Positions 34,275 through 43,083 of a stretch of 64,000 nucleotides of DNA are shown here, piece after piece. How positions within the stretch are numbered: position 1 is the stretch's first letter; the number at the start of each line of letters is the position of its first letter. This DNA is from Vulcanimicrobiota bacterium (GTDB taxonomy: Bacteria > Vulcanimicrobiota > Vulcanimicrobiia > Vulcanimicrobiales > Vulcanimicrobiaceae), in the NCBI GenBank assembly GCA_013036095.1, contig JAAXCW010000004.1, forward strand, positions 1 through 64,000. Reading direction: 5' to 3'. The notes under the pieces are model-generated. The model was not told where the DNA came from, ran no database searches, and was given only the letters and a program-made list of their open reading frames with translations. A program made the translations under genes and the position numbers.

Positions 34275-35447
34275 ATGAGGATCCCGCACGCGAACAGGAC
34301 GCTAACGCTGGTTGTGTCTATCATTTTGTGCTTTTCTATTGCTGCGCACGCTTCAGCGAAAGGCGATTTCCTCACGCTGATACTTACGGGCACCGATCCA
34401 AACGGTTTTTGGCTAAACCCGGTATGGAAATACCAGCCGGCAGAATTGCTCGATGCCGCAAAGGCATGCAACGGCTTCCCACGAGGCTCGAACCCAGTTG
34501 CTGCGTGTTCCAAAGATAACGTCGCTATTGATGCACCCGAATATATTGGCTTGGTGCAGCGAATTTTCGCCTGGACGTGCACTCATTTCGAGAATCCTGG
34601 ATTAAGCGCAGATTCGGTGTTCGGCCATGTCAACTGGCGGCCGGTAACGATGACAGGCGATTTGTACTTTGCCGACTATCAATTCGAATTCCCTGGCAGC
34701 ATCCTTTATTCAACGCTCCCGGGGGACGGCGACTATGACTTCTTCTTAAGACGTCACGATCAGTCAGTATACCTGAGTGGCAATTCTACTCCAGCGAATC
34801 CCGGCATCACCGTAGAGTTTTCGGAGCGCGAAACACTTCGGCACGTCCAGCATGGATGGTGGCAGGAGTTCAGGAGACGCGTCTTTCGAGATCGAGACTT
34901 TTCGTATGCCGCCGACATGCTAGCCGACTCGTCAGGCGAGCAAGATGTCGTGATCGGATTGCTCGGTATCGATACCAAACACGTGCCGCACACTGAGCTG
35001 CACCCGGCGTATGCCTTAGCGGCACGCATACGCGATGGTCAAGGCGTAGGTTGGGCGATTTTTGCTCGCAACTGGGGAAGCGAAGGAGGCTGCAGTTCCC
35101 AGCCCCATGACTTGAAGAGTTTAAAAAATGGGAGGCTAATCATATCTTTGCCGTTGGGGAGCACATCACAGAAAACAAAAATCGATTTTGGCCGCACACA
35201 CCTCTATGGCGACAAGACTGCTCTGCCTTGGGGAGCGCGGGTCCTAGACCAGGCTTTGGTCGTCACGGTAAAATTGCCGAATCCGTCCAAACGAGCGTTT
35301 GTTTATGGTGAAATACGGATGTGTTCCGCGGACTGTACGGCACCCGAGCCTCAGGCCAGCGACGAGCTTCCGTTTGACCCGGAGATAGTACCGCCGGGAT
35401 CGCATGCGGCGGGTAACACTTACATATCGCGAAAAACGCGGATGTGA
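34275..35447 (+). CDS. Secreted protein, unknown function
   Basis: 390 residues. Signal peptide to about 28 (cleavage near AHASA). The mature protein has ELLDAAKACNGFPRG, YQFEFPGSILYSTLPGDGDYDFFL, TELHPAYALAARI and GWAIFARNWGSEGGCSS, suggesting a compact beta-rich extracellular domain with at least one disulfide. No family named with confidence. It ends the plus-strand series 29122-35447; the gap to the convergent LuxR gene (35448-35559) shows no terminator. Confidence 0.7.
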   Translation: MRIPHANRTLTLVVSIILCFSIAAHASAKGDFLTLILTGTDPNGFWLNPVWKYQPAELLDAAKACNGFPRGSNPVAACSKDNVAIDAPEYIGLVQRIFAWTCTHFENPGLSADSVFGHVNWRPVTMTGDLYFADYQFEFPGSILYSTLPGDGDYDFFLRRHDQSVYLSGNSTPANPGITVEFSERETLRHVQHGWWQEFRRRVFRDRDFSYAADMLADSSGEQDVVIGLLGIDTKHVPHTELHPAYALAARIRDGQGVGWAIFARNWGSEGGCSSQPHDLKSLKNGRLIISLPLGSTSQKTKIDFGRTHLYGDKTALPWGARVLDQALVVTVKLPNPSKRAFVYGEIRMCSADCTAPEPQASDELPFDPEIVPPGSHAAGNTYISRKTRM

Positions 35448-35559
35448 AGTGCACGGCGCAGCCTCCTAGTCCCGCCGGCCGCACCTCAACACTAATTTCT
35501 ACAGAACAAAGAAGTTGGGTCAAAAGCCTTGAACAATCCCCTTGCCTTAGCCTCGTAAT

Positions 35560-37134
35560 CTAGCGCCCGCGCCCAGAAATGAGCTTCGGGTTTCGCTTTC
35601 GATCGAGCATCTTTGCTCCGCCTAATCCTTGCTTCATCGCCTCCGCGATCAGCACCGAGCGGGTGGGCACTCCGAGGGCTCGCAACAGAGCTTTGATTTG
35701 GTTCTGAATCGTGTAGGGCCGAGTACCCCTGATTTGCGCGATCTGCGCTGTGGTCTTTCCTTCCACCAGGAGTTCGAGTACGCGCTGCTGAGCGGGAGTT
35801 ATATGAGGCAGATGCACATCGCGCTGTATCTCATCGCCAAGCCAGCTACTGCGGTAGGTCTGCAGTTTTTGCGTGGCACGCTCTAACCAAGATTGATCCT
35901 TCGAGAGTTCGTAAAGGCGTAGCGCGCACCGGCCGGCGCGCCAATTGTAGCCAATGCTTGCGTACACGTTCCAGGCCTTACGTAAAGACGCCAAGGCCGA
36001 CTTCCGGTTGCCTAACTCGGACTGAACGACTCCGTCAGCGTACTCTGCAAGCGCCGACAGCCGCTCGTCATACCGTAAATGCAACTGCACATTGACCGCG
36101 TCACGCATCTCGAAGAACTTTGCGAGATAGCTTGCCGCACGACCGCTGTCCAGAGGCGCGCACAACTCGGCCGCTAGGAGAAGCGCGACACGCTCTTCGT
36201 CTTCCGTATCGCGCCAGGACACGACGTCGAGAATCTCCTGCGCTTCAGCGAGCTCCGAACGCGAAGTTAGCGGCTCACCAACGCACCGCGCCAGGTACGC
36301 ACGATCAAGGAGGGTCATCGCTCGCCAAAGAGGCGACGGAGCAATTGAACCTGCCAGCTTCAAATATCTGAAACAATTAAAGTAGTCACCCTCCAACGCG
36401 TGGCACCAGGCGACGGCCTTGTACGTTTGAAATTGGTTTACGCGAAAATCATCGGTCCATTCCTGGCGATGGACACGCGACTGAACGAAGCGGCGGATCC
36501 GTGGTGCGTCTAGCTCTCGCGCAAGCACCGCGAGCGTGTGCAGAGCCCATATCTCTTCTTCCCGGTACTCCGCCTTGAGGCCGTCCATGAACTCGAGCAG
36601 ATGCATCAAGAGAAGCGCGGCGTCAAGGTACTGTTGCTGCTGGGTAAGTACGCCGCTCTTCAGGAGATCGTGATAGATACGTGCCTGATCGCCCGCGTTC
36701 TTCCGGACAAGCTCGGCCTGTTTTGAAGCATCGACCGGACGGTGCTCCTCCAAGTACCGGCGGCCTCGCCAGTACGGCAGCTCTCCGCTGGCGACGAGCT
36801 GTTGTCCGTGCAAGCATGCGCGTTCGAAGTATTCGTCAGCTTCCGAGAATCGATTCGTACGCGAATGGGCGATGCCGAGCAACATCAATGCCTCCGCAGA
36901 TTGGGCGCGGGACAACTTCTCGTTACTCAAACGGTTCAGAAACTGTATCGCTTCGGCTGACTTGCGCTTCTTTAGATAAATTCGCGCACGTACCAATGCA
37001 GCCTCAGGAGAACGTCCTCTCGGCTCATCGTCGAAAAACCGGGCCGCCTCGGTCAGCCGACCCGAAGATAGGGCCGTGCGCATGCGCGCTAACAGGGCGC
37101 CAAACGGAATGGCGCGAGATTTTGGCGTGGGCAT
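35560..37134 (-). CDS. TPR-repeat transcription regulator with LuxR-type HTH
   Basis: 524 residues. A helical, TPR-like region covers about 1-430 (AEALMLLGIAHSRTNRFSEADEYFERA is one repeat). The C-terminal 65 residues are a LuxR/GerE helix-turn-helix: ITPAQQRVLELLVEGKTTAQIA then TIQNQIKALLRALGV. No receiver domain or P-loop is visible, so the signal is probably a protein or peptide bound by the TPR part. It is the only clear DNA-binding regulator in the island and hence the first candidate to bind the repeated palindromes. A strong hairpin lies 14 bp before its ATG. Confidence 0.88.
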   Translation of the reverse strand: MPTPKSRAIPFGALLARMRTALSSGRLTEAARFFDDEPRGRSPEAALVRARIYLKKRKSAEAIQFLNRLSNEKLSRAQSAEALMLLGIAHSRTNRFSEADEYFERACLHGQQLVASGELPYWRGRRYLEEHRPVDASKQAELVRKNAGDQARIYHDLLKSGVLTQQQQYLDAALLLMHLLEFMDGLKAEYREEEIWALHTLAVLARELDAPRIRRFVQSRVHRQEWTDDFRVNQFQTYKAVAWCHALEGDYFNCFRYLKLAGSIAPSPLWRAMTLLDRAYLARCVGEPLTSRSELAEAQEILDVVSWRDTEDEERVALLLAAELCAPLDSGRAASYLAKFFEMRDAVNVQLHLRYDERLSALAEYADGVVQSELGNRKSALASLRKAWNVYASIGYNWRAGRCALRLYELSKDQSWLERATQKLQTYRSSWLGDEIQRDVHLPHITPAQQRVLELLVEGKTTAQIAQIRGTRPYTIQNQIKALLRALGVPTRSVLIAEAMKQGLGGAKMLDRKRNPKLISGRGR

Positions 37135-37147
37135 AAGCTCCTGACAT

Positions 37148-37177
37148 GGGTAGCGGGCCAGAGACGACCCGCTACCC
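37148..37177 (-). promoter_or_regulatory. Hairpin directly upstream of the LuxR-type gene
   Basis: GGGTAGCGGG (37148-37157) and CCCGCTACCC (37168-37177) pair perfectly around ten bases. It lies between the small lipoprotein gene and the regulator on the same strand, 14 bp before the ATG. No T-run follows. It could be an attenuating structure, an mRNA processing site or an operator. Confidence 0.6.
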
Positions 37178-37196
37178 GCCGGATCTTATGGCTTAT

Positions 37197-37391
37197 TTAG
37201 GGCCCGTGGCCCGGAAGTCCGCCTCCGCTATCGCAAGCGGTGCCGCACGGTGGCGGCGTGTCGTCCATCGGGTGAATCTGCCCGACCGTAGGCGCCGGCG
37301 GCAGGAGATGGGATTGCGATGGGTTGGTGCACGCCGCCAGTGCCGTTAGGAAGGCAAGCGCAAAGGCCGCCTTTATCAAACGCGATGACAT
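37197..37391 (-). CDS. Small lipoprotein
   Basis: 64 residues. Signal peptide and lipobox-like LTALAAC near residue 21, then a short Pro-rich mature part with two Cys (PPPCGTACDSGGGLPGHGP). GAAAGGAC precedes the ATG. Island palindrome site 5 lies 42 bp upstream, a textbook promoter distance. It precedes the LuxR-type gene and may share its transcript, so it could be a signal or sensor component; that is conjecture. Confidence 0.7.
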   Translation of the reverse strand: MSSRLIKAAFALAFLTALAACTNPSQSHLLPPAPTVGQIHPMDDTPPPCGTACDSGGGLPGHGP

Positions 37392-37433
37392 GGTTGTCTC
37401 GTCCTTTCAGCGCCGTTTCGACGCTCAATAAGA

Positions 37434-37449
37434 TAGCTCGTATGAGCTA
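37434..37449 (-). promoter_or_regulatory. Island palindrome, site 5
   Basis: TAGCTC-GTAT-GAGCTA, a perfect six-base-arm palindrome, the best match to the consensus. It lies 42 bp before the small lipoprotein ATG; TATCTT on the minus strand overlaps its edge as a possible -10 box. Confidence 0.6.
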
Positions 37450-38011
37450 ACAAGCCGAGCGTAAGCGGAAACGGTAGCGTTGGCTAGGGCCAACCAAACG
37501 CTGGGCGCCCTTGCCTCACCAGAATCCGTTGATCCGGAGAAGAGATATTGCTCGAAATCAGCCAGAGGAGTCGGCTAGGAGTAGGCGATAAATGTTTCCG
37601 TATCGGCCTGACCAGCAGAAGCTGCGGCCGACTTTCTGGTACATGACGTACGTGGGAAACGGTGAGGCCGCAGAGATGGGGCCTCACTGCATGTAGGCTG
37701 CGAAATGGCTCTGTCGGAAGGCCTTGACTGCCTGTTCCGCGATTCACAGTCGCCAATCTTTGTGGAACCGGCGATTGCCATAAGAAGCCGGCGCGCAAGC
37801 ACATGCATCCGATCATAATGATTCCGATTGGTGAAGGTTCGCACTAACGGCGCCGAAATATGTTCGGTGACGCGACCCTATCCGTCGCCAGGCGAGCGGG
37901 TTAGTGGAAGCGCAACCAATGACGCAATAACGCTAAAATTCCGAAGACAGACGATTCATCTTGGTTTAGTTCTTGCGGCTCTGCAAGAACTAAAATCGTG
38001 GGTTAGTCGAG
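37450..38011. other. 562-bp stretch without a recognised gene
   Basis: Short frames on both strands show no start signals or family resemblance. A TTGGC-TAGG-GCCAA palindrome lies at 37480-37493. This may be decayed sequence between two cargo blocks. Confidence 0.5.
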
Positions 38012-38395
38012 CTAAGGAACGGTAACGGGCACGCCCTGTTGCACCTGCGACGAGTTCGTCACAGTGATTGTGCAATTTCCCGAATTCGTCGACGTTACTT
38101 GAACGGTTGAGTTCGTCGTTGAAGGTGACACGCTCGCACAGCTTCCGCCGGTGATGGTGTATGGCGGACCAGAGGAAACGGTTCCAGCCGCGGCGCTGAT
38201 GGTGAGCGTCGCAACCTGGCCGACCGATGGAAAGGCGATCGGCGGCGACTGGCTGCCTTGCAGCCATGACCCCGTCCACAAGAACTGAAATCCGCGCCCA
38301 GACGGCGGCGGCGGCAGTGATAGTGATGACGGAGCGCAGCCCGCGATTGCCAACAATAGACCGAGGCGCAATACGTTCTTCCAATGTTTAAACAT
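38012..38395 (-). CDS. Small lipoprotein, Ser/Thr-rich
   Basis: 127 residues. Lipobox LAIAGC near 20, a Pro-rich linker, then a beta-rich domain (PSVGQVATLTISAAAGTVSS, TNSGNCTITVTNSS) with paired Cys, resembling a bacterial Ig-like or BACON-type strand module. Nine bases downstream of the S53 peptidase stop on the same strand; probably co-transcribed. Likely a surface or secreted accessory of the protease. Confidence 0.65.
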   Translation of the reverse strand: MFKHWKNVLRLGLLLAIAGCAPSSLSLPPPPSGRGFQFLWTGSWLQGSQSPPIAFPSVGQVATLTISAAAGTVSSGPPYTITGGSCASVSPSTTNSTVQVTSTNSGNCTITVTNSSQVQQGVPVTVP

Positions 38396-38403
38396 CTTCG
38401 CTT

Positions 38404-40350
38404 TTACTCCGCGCTACTAAGAGCCCAGCCATCGACCGACCCAATGCCGGACGCCCAATCGTAGCCGCTGCCAGCCGACCACCCTGTATTTCCCTGAGTG
38501 ATGTCGTGAAAAATGAACGGAGAACCATCGGGCGCTGCGCCGTAACCGTACGTCCGCCAAAGCGAATAGAGCCGACCGACGACGTTTCCTTTTCGAGTTC
38601 CCTGACGCTCGTCGATCTCGGCCTGCATCGCTGCGAAAATCGGGGTCGCGAATGACGTTCCAGCCGCACTGGACGGGCCGCCTTGAATAACCATGTAACC
38701 GTAATAGTTCACGTCGGCGGCAAAGGAAACGTCCGGCACGCATCTCCACGAATCCGAACAAGCTGCGAGCTGCTCGCCGGTCTGAAAATGCGTCGACGCT
38801 CCTCCGCCCGTCGCACAGAAATTGGAAGCGCATGGAGGACCGGCGCCTTGCACGGTTTCGCCCCATGCGTATTGCCAGCCGGCGCCACTCGGATCCATCC
38901 GATATGCATGATACGGATATCCGCCATCGGTGTAGGGTGACGTTCCCCCGACAGCAACGATGTTCGGGCTCGCCGCTGGCGCCATGACCGACGAACAGCC
39001 GCTCAAGTACGAGGGGCCGCCGGAGTCGCCGCTGGCCGCGACAACCGTAATACCTTGCGCGCTGGCCTGCGCGGCGACGCTGTCCTCTGCGCTCGCGGCC
39101 TCGTACAACGACGGCCACGGCTGCTTTTCGCAACCGGCAAGGCTCATGCTCAGCACGGCGGCTAGGTTATCTTGGACCACGGAATTCATCCCGGCCACAA
39201 TATCGTTGAAACTCAATGATGGGATCCGGTATAGATACACGTCTGCATTTGGCGCGAGCGCACTTACTGTCTCGACATCGAGCGTCGCTTCTAGCCAGCC
39301 ATCCGCGGTGATATTGCCTGAGCCTAATCGGATCAGATTACCAGTACGGTTCACTCCCATCGCGCTATAGAATTGCTGAAGATCGGTGTCAAATACGTCG
39401 GAGTCGATGATGATAGCGATTGGATAGGCCGAACAGCCCGCGTATCCGTGCTGCACCGGCAAATCATAATCGTAGGCGTAGGTGTACGGTGCATAACCTG
39501 TCCGGCCGCTCGCAAAGAACGTCGTGTCGTCGGTGTACCCAGAGGGTGGGACGAGCGGTTGGCTCGACCCGCTGCAACCGGCTGGGGGAGGCGGAGGTGG
39601 CGGCGTAGGCGGTGGCGGCGTGGGGTTCGGCGGATCGGTCGGATTGGGCCCTGGGCCAGGGCAGTTTCCGATCGTTTGCGGACAATAGATCGCGGGCCTA
39701 ATCCCGCTAACCCGTTTTTTAGGAAGATTTATGTCAGTCGTGTCGAGTCCAAGAATGGAAACTACGTCGGACTGAAGTGCGACAGGAGTCACCGGCGGCG
39801 CATCGGGCAACAACGCGACGCGTCCCGACGGCCCACGTACGTTATGTATCTTGGTCGAAAAGTATTTCTCCGCCGTGACGACCGATCCGTCGGCCTCTAC
39901 TACCGACGCGCCGAAGCGATCGACATCGACTTTAAACCCTCCTGAGCGCAGCGCTTCCTGGATGCGTGCACGCGTTTCGGGAGACGCACCGAATTGCGAA
40001 TCGAACTGCCTGGGCGTTAGAAACTCCGTATGCGCCCCAGGCCCGCGTTTGCTCTGATCGGCGATGAGCTGCTGCAGGCCCGCTTCGTTGCGATGCGCGA
40101 GCGTGACAAGCAGATGCACATTTTGGTCGGGAGCTGCCGGACCTAGGTCAGTCAGGTTCTTAAAGCCCAGCGTCTGATCGAAGCTCCCCACCGGAGCGGA
40201 GGCGTTACTGGCCGTTTGTGAGCCATTTGCGAGCGACGTGACAGGCGGGAGCCCCGATGAGCTCCTCGCCCCCGAGCAAGAGGCTAAAACCACAAGCACG
40301 AGGATCGAACCTATCTTACGACGAGATTGGGGAAAACTGGCATGCTTCAT
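38404..40350 (-). CDS. Secreted S53 (sedolisin/kumamolisin) peptidase
   Basis: About 648 residues from the ATG at 40350 (lipobox-like VVLASC). A pro-kumamolisin activation domain spans about 30-190. A Pro-rich linker (PPNPTPPPPTPPPPPPP) joins it to the catalytic domain with the Glu/Asp pair in EATLDVETVSALAP, the oxyanion Asp in SGDSGGPSY and Ser in GTSFATPIFAAM. These acid-acting endopeptidases work outside the cell and self-activate at low pH. Island palindrome site 6 lies 41 bp upstream of this ATG, which supports the start. Confidence 0.92.
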   Translation of the reverse strand: MKHASFPQSRRKIGSILVLVVLASCSGARSSSGLPPVTSLANGSQTASNASAPVGSFDQTLGFKNLTDLGPAAPDQNVHLLVTLAHRNEAGLQQLIADQSKRGPGAHTEFLTPRQFDSQFGASPETRARIQEALRSGGFKVDVDRFGASVVEADGSVVTAEKYFSTKIHNVRGPSGRVALLPDAPPVTPVALQSDVVSILGLDTTDINLPKKRVSGIRPAIYCPQTIGNCPGPGPNPTDPPNPTPPPPTPPPPPPPAGCSGSSQPLVPPSGYTDDTTFFASGRTGYAPYTYAYDYDLPVQHGYAGCSAYPIAIIIDSDVFDTDLQQFYSAMGVNRTGNLIRLGSGNITADGWLEATLDVETVSALAPNADVYLYRIPSLSFNDIVAGMNSVVQDNLAAVLSMSLAGCEKQPWPSLYEAASAEDSVAAQASAQGITVVAASGDSGGPSYLSGCSSVMAPAASPNIVAVGGTSPYTDGGYPYHAYRMDPSGAGWQYAWGETVQGAGPPCASNFCATGGGASTHFQTGEQLAACSDSWRCVPDVSFAADVNYYGYMVIQGGPSSAAGTSFATPIFAAMQAEIDERQGTRKGNVVGRLYSLWRTYGYGAAPDGSPFIFHDITQGNTGWSAGSGYDWASGIGSVDGWALSSAE

Positions 40351-40391
40351 AAGATCACCCCAAACGGCGGGCAGCGACATTAAGTCATTGC

Positions 40392-40407
40392 TAGCCCATA
40401 AGAGCTA
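40392..40407 (-). promoter_or_regulatory. Island palindrome, site 6
   Basis: TAGCCCATAAGAGCTA on the plus strand; on the minus strand it ends 41 bp before the S53 start, nearly the same spacing as site 5. The region 40351-40817 has no recognised gene. Confidence 0.6.
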
Positions 40408-40663
40408 GATTGCTGGGGTTGGAATCTCGCAGGTTGCCCGCCTTCTCCTGCATGAAGAACAGGAACATTTGTTAGGGATTGTGTCCGTGGCGGCTGGCTA
40501 GTAGTGCTTTTTTCAGAGCGACTATCACCCGTACAACAGGACTTGGGCGAGATCCATTTGCCGAAGGCAGCCTGCTAGCTCCTTTGCGCCATATCGTAAT
40601 ACTTTGGATCGGCTCTCCAGCCAGACGCCCCAGAGGATCGCTCCGCACGCACGTGACCTTGAC

Positions 40664-40679
40664 ATAGCGATTTTGAGCT
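40664..40679 (+). promoter_or_regulatory. Island palindrome-like site 7
   Basis: TAGCGATTTTGAGCTA, with weaker symmetry, 138 bp before the ATG of the lipoprotein gene at 40818. TAGTAC overlaps its right end. Lower confidence than sites 1-6. Confidence 0.4.
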
Positions 40680-40817
40680 AGTACTGTGGGCAAATCAAGC
40701 GGGCGGGTGTCAGGTTCTTCGACCCCCCGCGCCGCTACGGTTTGGTGCATCCACCGATGCTCGGCTCTCACAGCCGATGTCATTTGTGCGACGCCGTTCC
40801 TACATAACACATGAAGG

Positions 40818-42272
40818 ATGGCATCCGTGAGAATCACGCAGTTTTTCGCGACCGGTTCCCTGTTGCTCTTAATCGCGTCAAGCGCTTGCAGCAGTCAAAG
40901 CTCATCTCTAGTCCCTAGTACCCCTAGCGCTCCCTTACCATCATTGGCCACAACATTGCAAGCCGCGCAATGCGTCGGCGCGCGCGGTGCCTTTGCACCG
41001 AATGCGCAAAACGGCGGATCGACGCACGCGACAACGAATCGAGACGAACCCACATCCCCTACGCTTTCCGAAAATGACCAACAGCTAAGTGCGTCGACAG
41101 CACCCGAATGTTTGAAGCTTCGTTTGCTACCCGAAGGCGCACATGATTCTCATGGGCAGTATCTCGATGCCTACGGTCGTTCACTGGCCTGGATTGCCCA
41201 AGACAAGAAGTGGCGCTCGATCGACCATGGTGTTTTGCTCGACCCCGAGATGCGGGCGATCTCACCCGAGATCGAAGCCCGGCTGCATGCCGCTTTGGCA
41301 AAGGTGCGCGCTGCAAAACCGGTTTCATCTCCGGAGCTCTGTGATGAAACACCGTTCAGTGTAGCGATAAGGCCGGCTGATTGCTTCAGCGGGTGGGGAA
41401 CGGACGGCAACTCGACCAGCTATTCCGATGCCTTCGGCGGATACAGCTACGTGCCCACCTCACAACCAGTTGGCCCGATCACACCAACTACTGATGGCAG
41501 CGACTTTACCGACTCCCAGGGCAATATGTGGGCATACGATCCCACGCACGTAAATCCCGACGGAAGCTATGGCCAGTGGCTGAAGGTCATCGCCGTCGTC
41601 AACGCCATTCCCTCAGCCCTTCATTCATACGCTGTGGCCTACGACGGCATCAACGCTTTGAACAGCGGCATGAACTGGTTCCTTATGTTCGCATTAGGCC
41701 CCGAGGATCTAGAAGCCAGTGCTTCGATGGATCGCATTCTCGCGCGCTTTGGTCCGCGCGGCGTCGTTGCCCTAGAGACTCGGCTCCTCAATCTCGTTCT
41801 AAGGCGCATCATCGACGAAGTAGGCATAGACAACATCGTCAACCTCAGCGCAAGCGACGCGAACCGTATAATGGCCGACGCTGGATACACATTCGCGCCG
41901 TTTTCGGCAGAAGTCAACGCAGCCGAAGTCACAACAACAGTCGCAAATGCAACGGGAACAATCGGCGGACAGCAATTAGTTCGAGTCAGCAACGATGCCG
42001 TCAGCCCAGGCGGATCATTTTTGACTACGCTCGATCAGATTAGCAATACCGACGGCTCGCTCATGAGCGCGACTGAGATTCAGAACAAGCTGGGATTGCA
42101 ATACCTTCCAACGGTCATCGTAAATGTCACTGAAGTCACGCCTGGCACGCAGCTATTAGCCGGAGTCGCGGCGGGTCAACCTCAGTGGGGTGTCAGTGGC
42201 GGAGGCTTCCAGTATTTCGTTATGAACGGTAGTACCGTGCGGTTTGGACCCGCAACGAATCTAGGGTATTAA
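40818..42272 (+). CDS. Large lipoprotein with toxin-like C-terminus
   Basis: 484 residues. Lipoprotein signal (LLLLIASSAC, Cys near 25), then a low-complexity Ser/Thr/Pro region, a middle domain (about 95-240) with YLDAYGRSLAWIAQDKKW, a hydrophobic segment, and a C-terminal domain. Its end (VTPGTQLLAGVAAGQPQWGVSGGG then QYFV) resembles the closing strands of several polymorphic-toxin domains, where PxGTxLxxGxAxxQ precedes a GGxQY. That resemblance is by eye and no family is named. A non-secreted gene 36 bp downstream could be its partner. Confidence 0.6.
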   Translation: MASVRITQFFATGSLLLLIASSACSSQSSSLVPSTPSAPLPSLATTLQAAQCVGARGAFAPNAQNGGSTHATTNRDEPTSPTLSENDQQLSASTAPECLKLRLLPEGAHDSHGQYLDAYGRSLAWIAQDKKWRSIDHGVLLDPEMRAISPEIEARLHAALAKVRAAKPVSSPELCDETPFSVAIRPADCFSGWGTDGNSTSYSDAFGGYSYVPTSQPVGPITPTTDGSDFTDSQGNMWAYDPTHVNPDGSYGQWLKVIAVVNAIPSALHSYAVAYDGINALNSGMNWFLMFALGPEDLEASASMDRILARFGPRGVVALETRLLNLVLRRIIDEVGIDNIVNLSASDANRIMADAGYTFAPFSAEVNAAEVTTTVANATGTIGGQQLVRVSNDAVSPGGSFLTTLDQISNTDGSLMSATEIQNKLGLQYLPTVIVNVTEVTPGTQLLAGVAAGQPQWGVSGGGFQYFVMNGSTVRFGPATNLGY

Positions 42273-42308
42273 TCGACAAATCCAAAGCACTGTCAAGAAT
42301 CGAGTGGT

Positions 42309-42878
42309 ATGGCAAGGATAGTTGTGGACGGGGGACGGATCACCGTTCCGTCCTCCGTCCCTGGCAAGCGGAGCGTGATCGACTTTGGCGCTGGTCTGCT
42401 ATCGTGCACTGAATTTCCTGATGGCTTTGTCGTCGAATACCGCATGCCGGTTATCGGTAAGCCGCTGATCGTCGACAAGCTTAGCTATGTTGGCGGAATG
42501 CTCATATGGAGGCTCGTGCCGCAGAGAACCGGCGAGATTGCGGTCACCCCAGACAACCGCACGTTGATCATCAACGATATAGTTTCTGTAACGCTGCCAT
42601 CCGAAATGCGGTTTGCGCTATCCCTGCCAGATGGGGTTGCCACCGTGGTCTCTGCAGAACCAACGGTCGGCCCACGCAATCTGTTTTTTTACGGTTATGA
42701 TGGAGCGTGCCGATGGCGCGTCGCGGAGTGGGCGCGCTTTGCGCAACTTCCAATCTACTACGTTTCTCAGGTTGAAGACACACAAAATCTGCGAGCTGTG
42801 TTGCGGCACGGTGGTCAAGCGCTCATCCTCGATCGCGCCAATGGTGCCGTGCTGGATCAGGTCGACGCCAAGGAATAA
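42309..42878 (+). CDS. Cytoplasmic protein, possible partner of the upstream lipoprotein
   Basis: 189 residues without signal peptide or membrane helix. The N-terminal half is beta-rich (IVVDGGRITVPSSVPGK, PLIVDKLSYVGGMLIWRLV); the C-terminal part has LFFYGYDGACRWRVAEWARF. No family recognised. Position just behind a secreted protein with a toxin-like end fits an immunity gene, but equally an unrelated cargo gene. No good Shine-Dalgarno precedes the ATG. Confidence 0.6.
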   Translation: MARIVVDGGRITVPSSVPGKRSVIDFGAGLLSCTEFPDGFVVEYRMPVIGKPLIVDKLSYVGGMLIWRLVPQRTGEIAVTPDNRTLIINDIVSVTLPSEMRFALSLPDGVATVVSAEPTVGPRNLFFYGYDGACRWRVAEWARFAQLPIYYVSQVEDTQNLRAVLRHGGQALILDRANGAVLDQVDAKE

Positions 42879-43033
42879 ATCGACTCGCCTATGCAAGCTG
42901 GGCGGAGAGATATCAATGTCGCTATCGGGTCCTTAGGGACCGGCCGCGAACTCCGCCTCCGCCCCGAGGCATCGCCAGCGATTGTTTTCCTTGAGTAAAG
43001 TCTCGGCGTGCTGCTAGGAAGGCCTAAGCTTCA

Positions 43034-43049
43034 TGGCCTAAACGAGCTA
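43034..43049 (+). promoter_or_regulatory. Island palindrome, site 8
   Basis: TGGCCTAAACGAGCTA lies 34 bp before the second S53 peptidase ATG. TATATC overlaps the right end as a possible -10 box. Confidence 0.5.
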
Positions 43050-43083
43050 TATCAACAACCCGCCTGCTCATGGAGTTGAATTC

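Noticed and set aside
37828..38025. 65-codon plus-strand frame in the gene-poor stretch
   Set aside because: No ribosome site, no family resemblance, and it runs towards the end of a well-supported minus-strand lipoprotein gene.
39580..39625. Possible CRISPR or microsatellite at the GGCGGAGG-like repeats
   Set aside because: It is the Pro-rich linker codon run of the S53 peptidase, not a spaced repeat array.
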